This document shows, piece after piece, positions 62,612 through 64,000 of a stretch of DNA of 64,000 bases; position 1 is the first letter of the stretch, and every line of letters begins with the position of its first letter. Under the pieces are notes generated by a model that saw only the letters and a list, made by a program, of their open reading frames with translations, did not search any database and was not told where the DNA came from. The translations under genes were made by a program, and so were the position numbers. Source of the stretch: Herpetosiphon aurantiacus DSM 785 (GTDB lineage: Bacteria > Chloroflexota > Chloroflexia > Chloroflexales > Herpetosiphonaceae); the NCBI GenBank assembly GCA_000018565.1, contig CP000877.1:1-64000 (forward strand). Direction: 5' to 3'.

Positions 62612-63868
62612 TTATAGCTCTCCACGAAACGCCTGCTCAAGAATGGATTGTTCAATTTGATCGAATAATAGCTTGTTGATAGATTGAATAGATTGCATGT
62701 CGATCAATTCGTTATACGCTGCATCTAGATAAGATACTACCTGTTGTTGCACGAATATAGGCGGTAATGGCGGTTTTAATTCCTTTATTATTTGAGAATT
62801 AAGATTTGCTTGATTTCCTCCTCTTGCATCGCTCTTTTTGCGAAGATCATGGTACATAAAAATAAACCAAAATTGAAGATAACGCGGAATAAAGATATAG
62901 GGATTTGGTAATATTGCACAGCAGGCTTGATTTGTTGTAGCTTCAATCGCTAATAAACCAGTTCTTCCTCTGGTTTGACCTTGACCGTACATAGCAACTA
63001 AAAGAGTTCCTATCGGTATTTTTTTTGCATTGCTATTCTGCATTGCTTCTAAGGTAATATACTCTTCAGTCTTTTTGATCAGGCCGTCTTTGAGTTCTCC
63101 AGTCTTTACCCAAGGAATATCACCGTTGTAATACTCTGAATGCTTACGACTAGGAGTACCTCCGGTTTTCACTTGTGTGAAGGAGTCAATCCGTTGACGA
63201 GAGGGGTATTTGTTCTCCAAATCTATATAAACATCTCGAAATATACTATCCATCACATTGGAAACATCAAGATCGATTCTTCGATGAAGCTCACGTATCT
63301 CTCCCAGCTCACTTAGGAGCGACTCAATCCGAACAACGATTGACTGCTGGATCTGAAGAGATCGTGCAGGATTAGAAAGAGATGGCAGAGGAATGGGAAA
63401 ATTCCAGAAGCTGTCCTTTCTTAACCTCGGCATTCTGGCACCATTAATATTCTCACCACGAGACACATACCTTAAAAAAGCTGGTGATCGTAAAACATAA
63501 GCAAGATACTTCCTATCCACAACATTTGCATCAGGTTCGACAACAATCCACTCGGTTGTACCAATACCAGGAATAGATGGGACAATAACCTTGTTTAAGT
63601 AAGGGCGTAATTTTGAATAAATAATCTGATTTTCTGTAAATGTGACGCATGTGCTTTCTATGTTAGAACCTTTAACAAGATTCTGTTTTGGTTCTTGAAA
63701 TTGCCCCTTAGTAATTGCATCTAGCCCCCAATAGTTATACACTGTGGATGGATTATCAGCAGGTTTTATCTGTTGCGATATTTCTTTTGCTATCAATTTA
63801 AGTTTTTTTACACCCCAATGAGAAGGTAAATCCCAAATCGAGGAAGTAGTAGTATCTTCTATTTTCAC
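62612..63868 (-). CDS. hsdS: Type I restriction specificity subunit (HsdS)
   Basis: A 418-residue protein. The start is GTG at 63868, overlapping the upstream stop by 4 bases (GTGA). Two target-recognition domains are visible, the first with LPSHWGVKKLKLIAKEIS and the second from FTQVKTGGTPSRKHSEYYNG (a typical TRD start) with IPWVKTGELKDG. Central and C-terminal helices (QSIVVRIESLLSELGEIREL and QQQVVSYLDAAYNELIDMQS) form the conserved coiled-coil arms. The closing SILEQAFRGEL is a hallmark of HsdS. It directs the methylase to its sequence. Confidence 0.9.
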   Translation of the reverse strand: MKIEDTTTSSIWDLPSHWGVKKLKLIAKEISQQIKPADNPSTVYNYWGLDAITKGQFQEPKQNLVKGSNIESTCVTFTENQIIYSKLRPYLNKVIVPSIPGIGTTEWIVVEPDANVVDRKYLAYVLRSPAFLRYVSRGENINGARMPRLRKDSFWNFPIPLPSLSNPARSLQIQQSIVVRIESLLSELGEIRELHRRIDLDVSNVMDSIFRDVYIDLENKYPSRQRIDSFTQVKTGGTPSRKHSEYYNGDIPWVKTGELKDGLIKKTEEYITLEAMQNSNAKKIPIGTLLVAMYGQGQTRGRTGLLAIEATTNQACCAILPNPYIFIPRYLQFWFIFMYHDLRKKSDARGGNQANLNSQIIKELKPPLPPIFVQQQVVSYLDAAYNELIDMQSIQSINKLLFDQIEQSILEQAFRGEL

Positions 63869-64000
63869 TCTTCCACCTCCTCTCTGCCTTGACTCAGCTT
63901 AGCATGCAGACTCTGGATCATAGAATGTAATTCGCGGCTACGCTCTAACAATCGGGCTGTCAGCACGAACGCCGATTCGCGGGACTCTTGTTCAACCCGA
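63865..64000 (-). CDS. C-terminal end of an upstream gene (cut by window edge)
   Basis: An open frame from the window edge to TGA at 63865-63867 reads RVEQESRESAFVLTARLLER and ends SQGREEVEE. It is helical and charged, probably a coiled coil. The stop overlaps the GTG start of hsdS, so it belongs to the same operon. In this position a restriction endonuclease (HsdR) or another operon component is possible. The identity cannot be told from 44 residues. Confidence 0.55.
   Translation of the reverse strand, partial: RVEQESRESAFVLTARLLERSRELHSMIQSLHAKLSQGREEVEE

Noticed and set aside
1-64000. tRNA, rRNA or attachment-site copies
   Set aside because: None was recognised by eye. A covariance-model scan would be needed to exclude a tRNA firmly.

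Overview
The window looks like part of a large mobile or accessory replicon from a filamentous Chloroflexota bacterium. A Herpetosiphon-like host is my best guess. It rests on protein style only: TPT-rich secreted proteins ending in a short LP-type tail, CHAT and STAND-TPR proteins, leucine-rich repeat proteins next to a small GTPase, and a transfer apparatus of the single-membrane type. No rRNA or tRNA gene was seen.

Region 1 (about 1-26.4 kb, nearly all minus strand, GC-rich) is a conjugation and replication module. Read in the direction of transcription it holds a replication-initiator-like gene with a leader and a candidate antisense RNA, a small membrane protein, an insertion sequence with 43-bp perfect inverted repeats, a single-strand binding protein, surface lipoproteins (Asp-box and M23 peptidase), a SpaA-like protein, a VirB6-like protein, a PPC-domain surface protein, a membrane protein with a sortase-like core, a two-helix pilin-like gene split by a group II intron, VirB3-like and VirB4 proteins, a lipoprotein, three paralogous membrane proteins, the VirD4 coupling protein and a replication-relaxation protein. 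Splicing of the intron restores an intact 126-residue pilin-like frame. No relaxase lies inside the window.

Region 2 (about 26.4-32.3 kb, AT-richer, plus strand) starts with a roughly 0.7 kb noncoding control region holding a second promoter-terminator unit and a long inverted repeat. It continues with a four-gene cassette (XRE regulator, ImmA/IrrE peptidase, polytopic membrane protein, cytochrome P450), then a VOC-fold protein and an unknown gene.

Region 3 (about 32.3-57.6 kb) is an island rich in signalling and conflict-type proteins: two paralogous leucine-rich repeat proteins plus a small GTPase, a beta-CASP metallo-beta-lactamase nuclease whose 5' end is also scattered as two fragments, a STAND-TPR gene broken by an IS256-family element, a giant CHAT-NTPase protein with about 27 near-identical helical repeats, a TPT-tailed secreted protein, two SUKH-3-like proteins, an intact STAND-TPR gene and a truncated transposase. 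The STAND genes share a leader sequence, and an orphan third copy remains near 57.9 kb.

Region 4 (57.9-64.0 kb, minus strand) is a restriction-type operon: an upstream gene cut by the window edge, a specificity subunit, an N6-adenine methylase, an SMC/ABC-like AAA ATPase and an HNH nuclease. The last two resemble the PtuA/PtuB pair of Septu defence.
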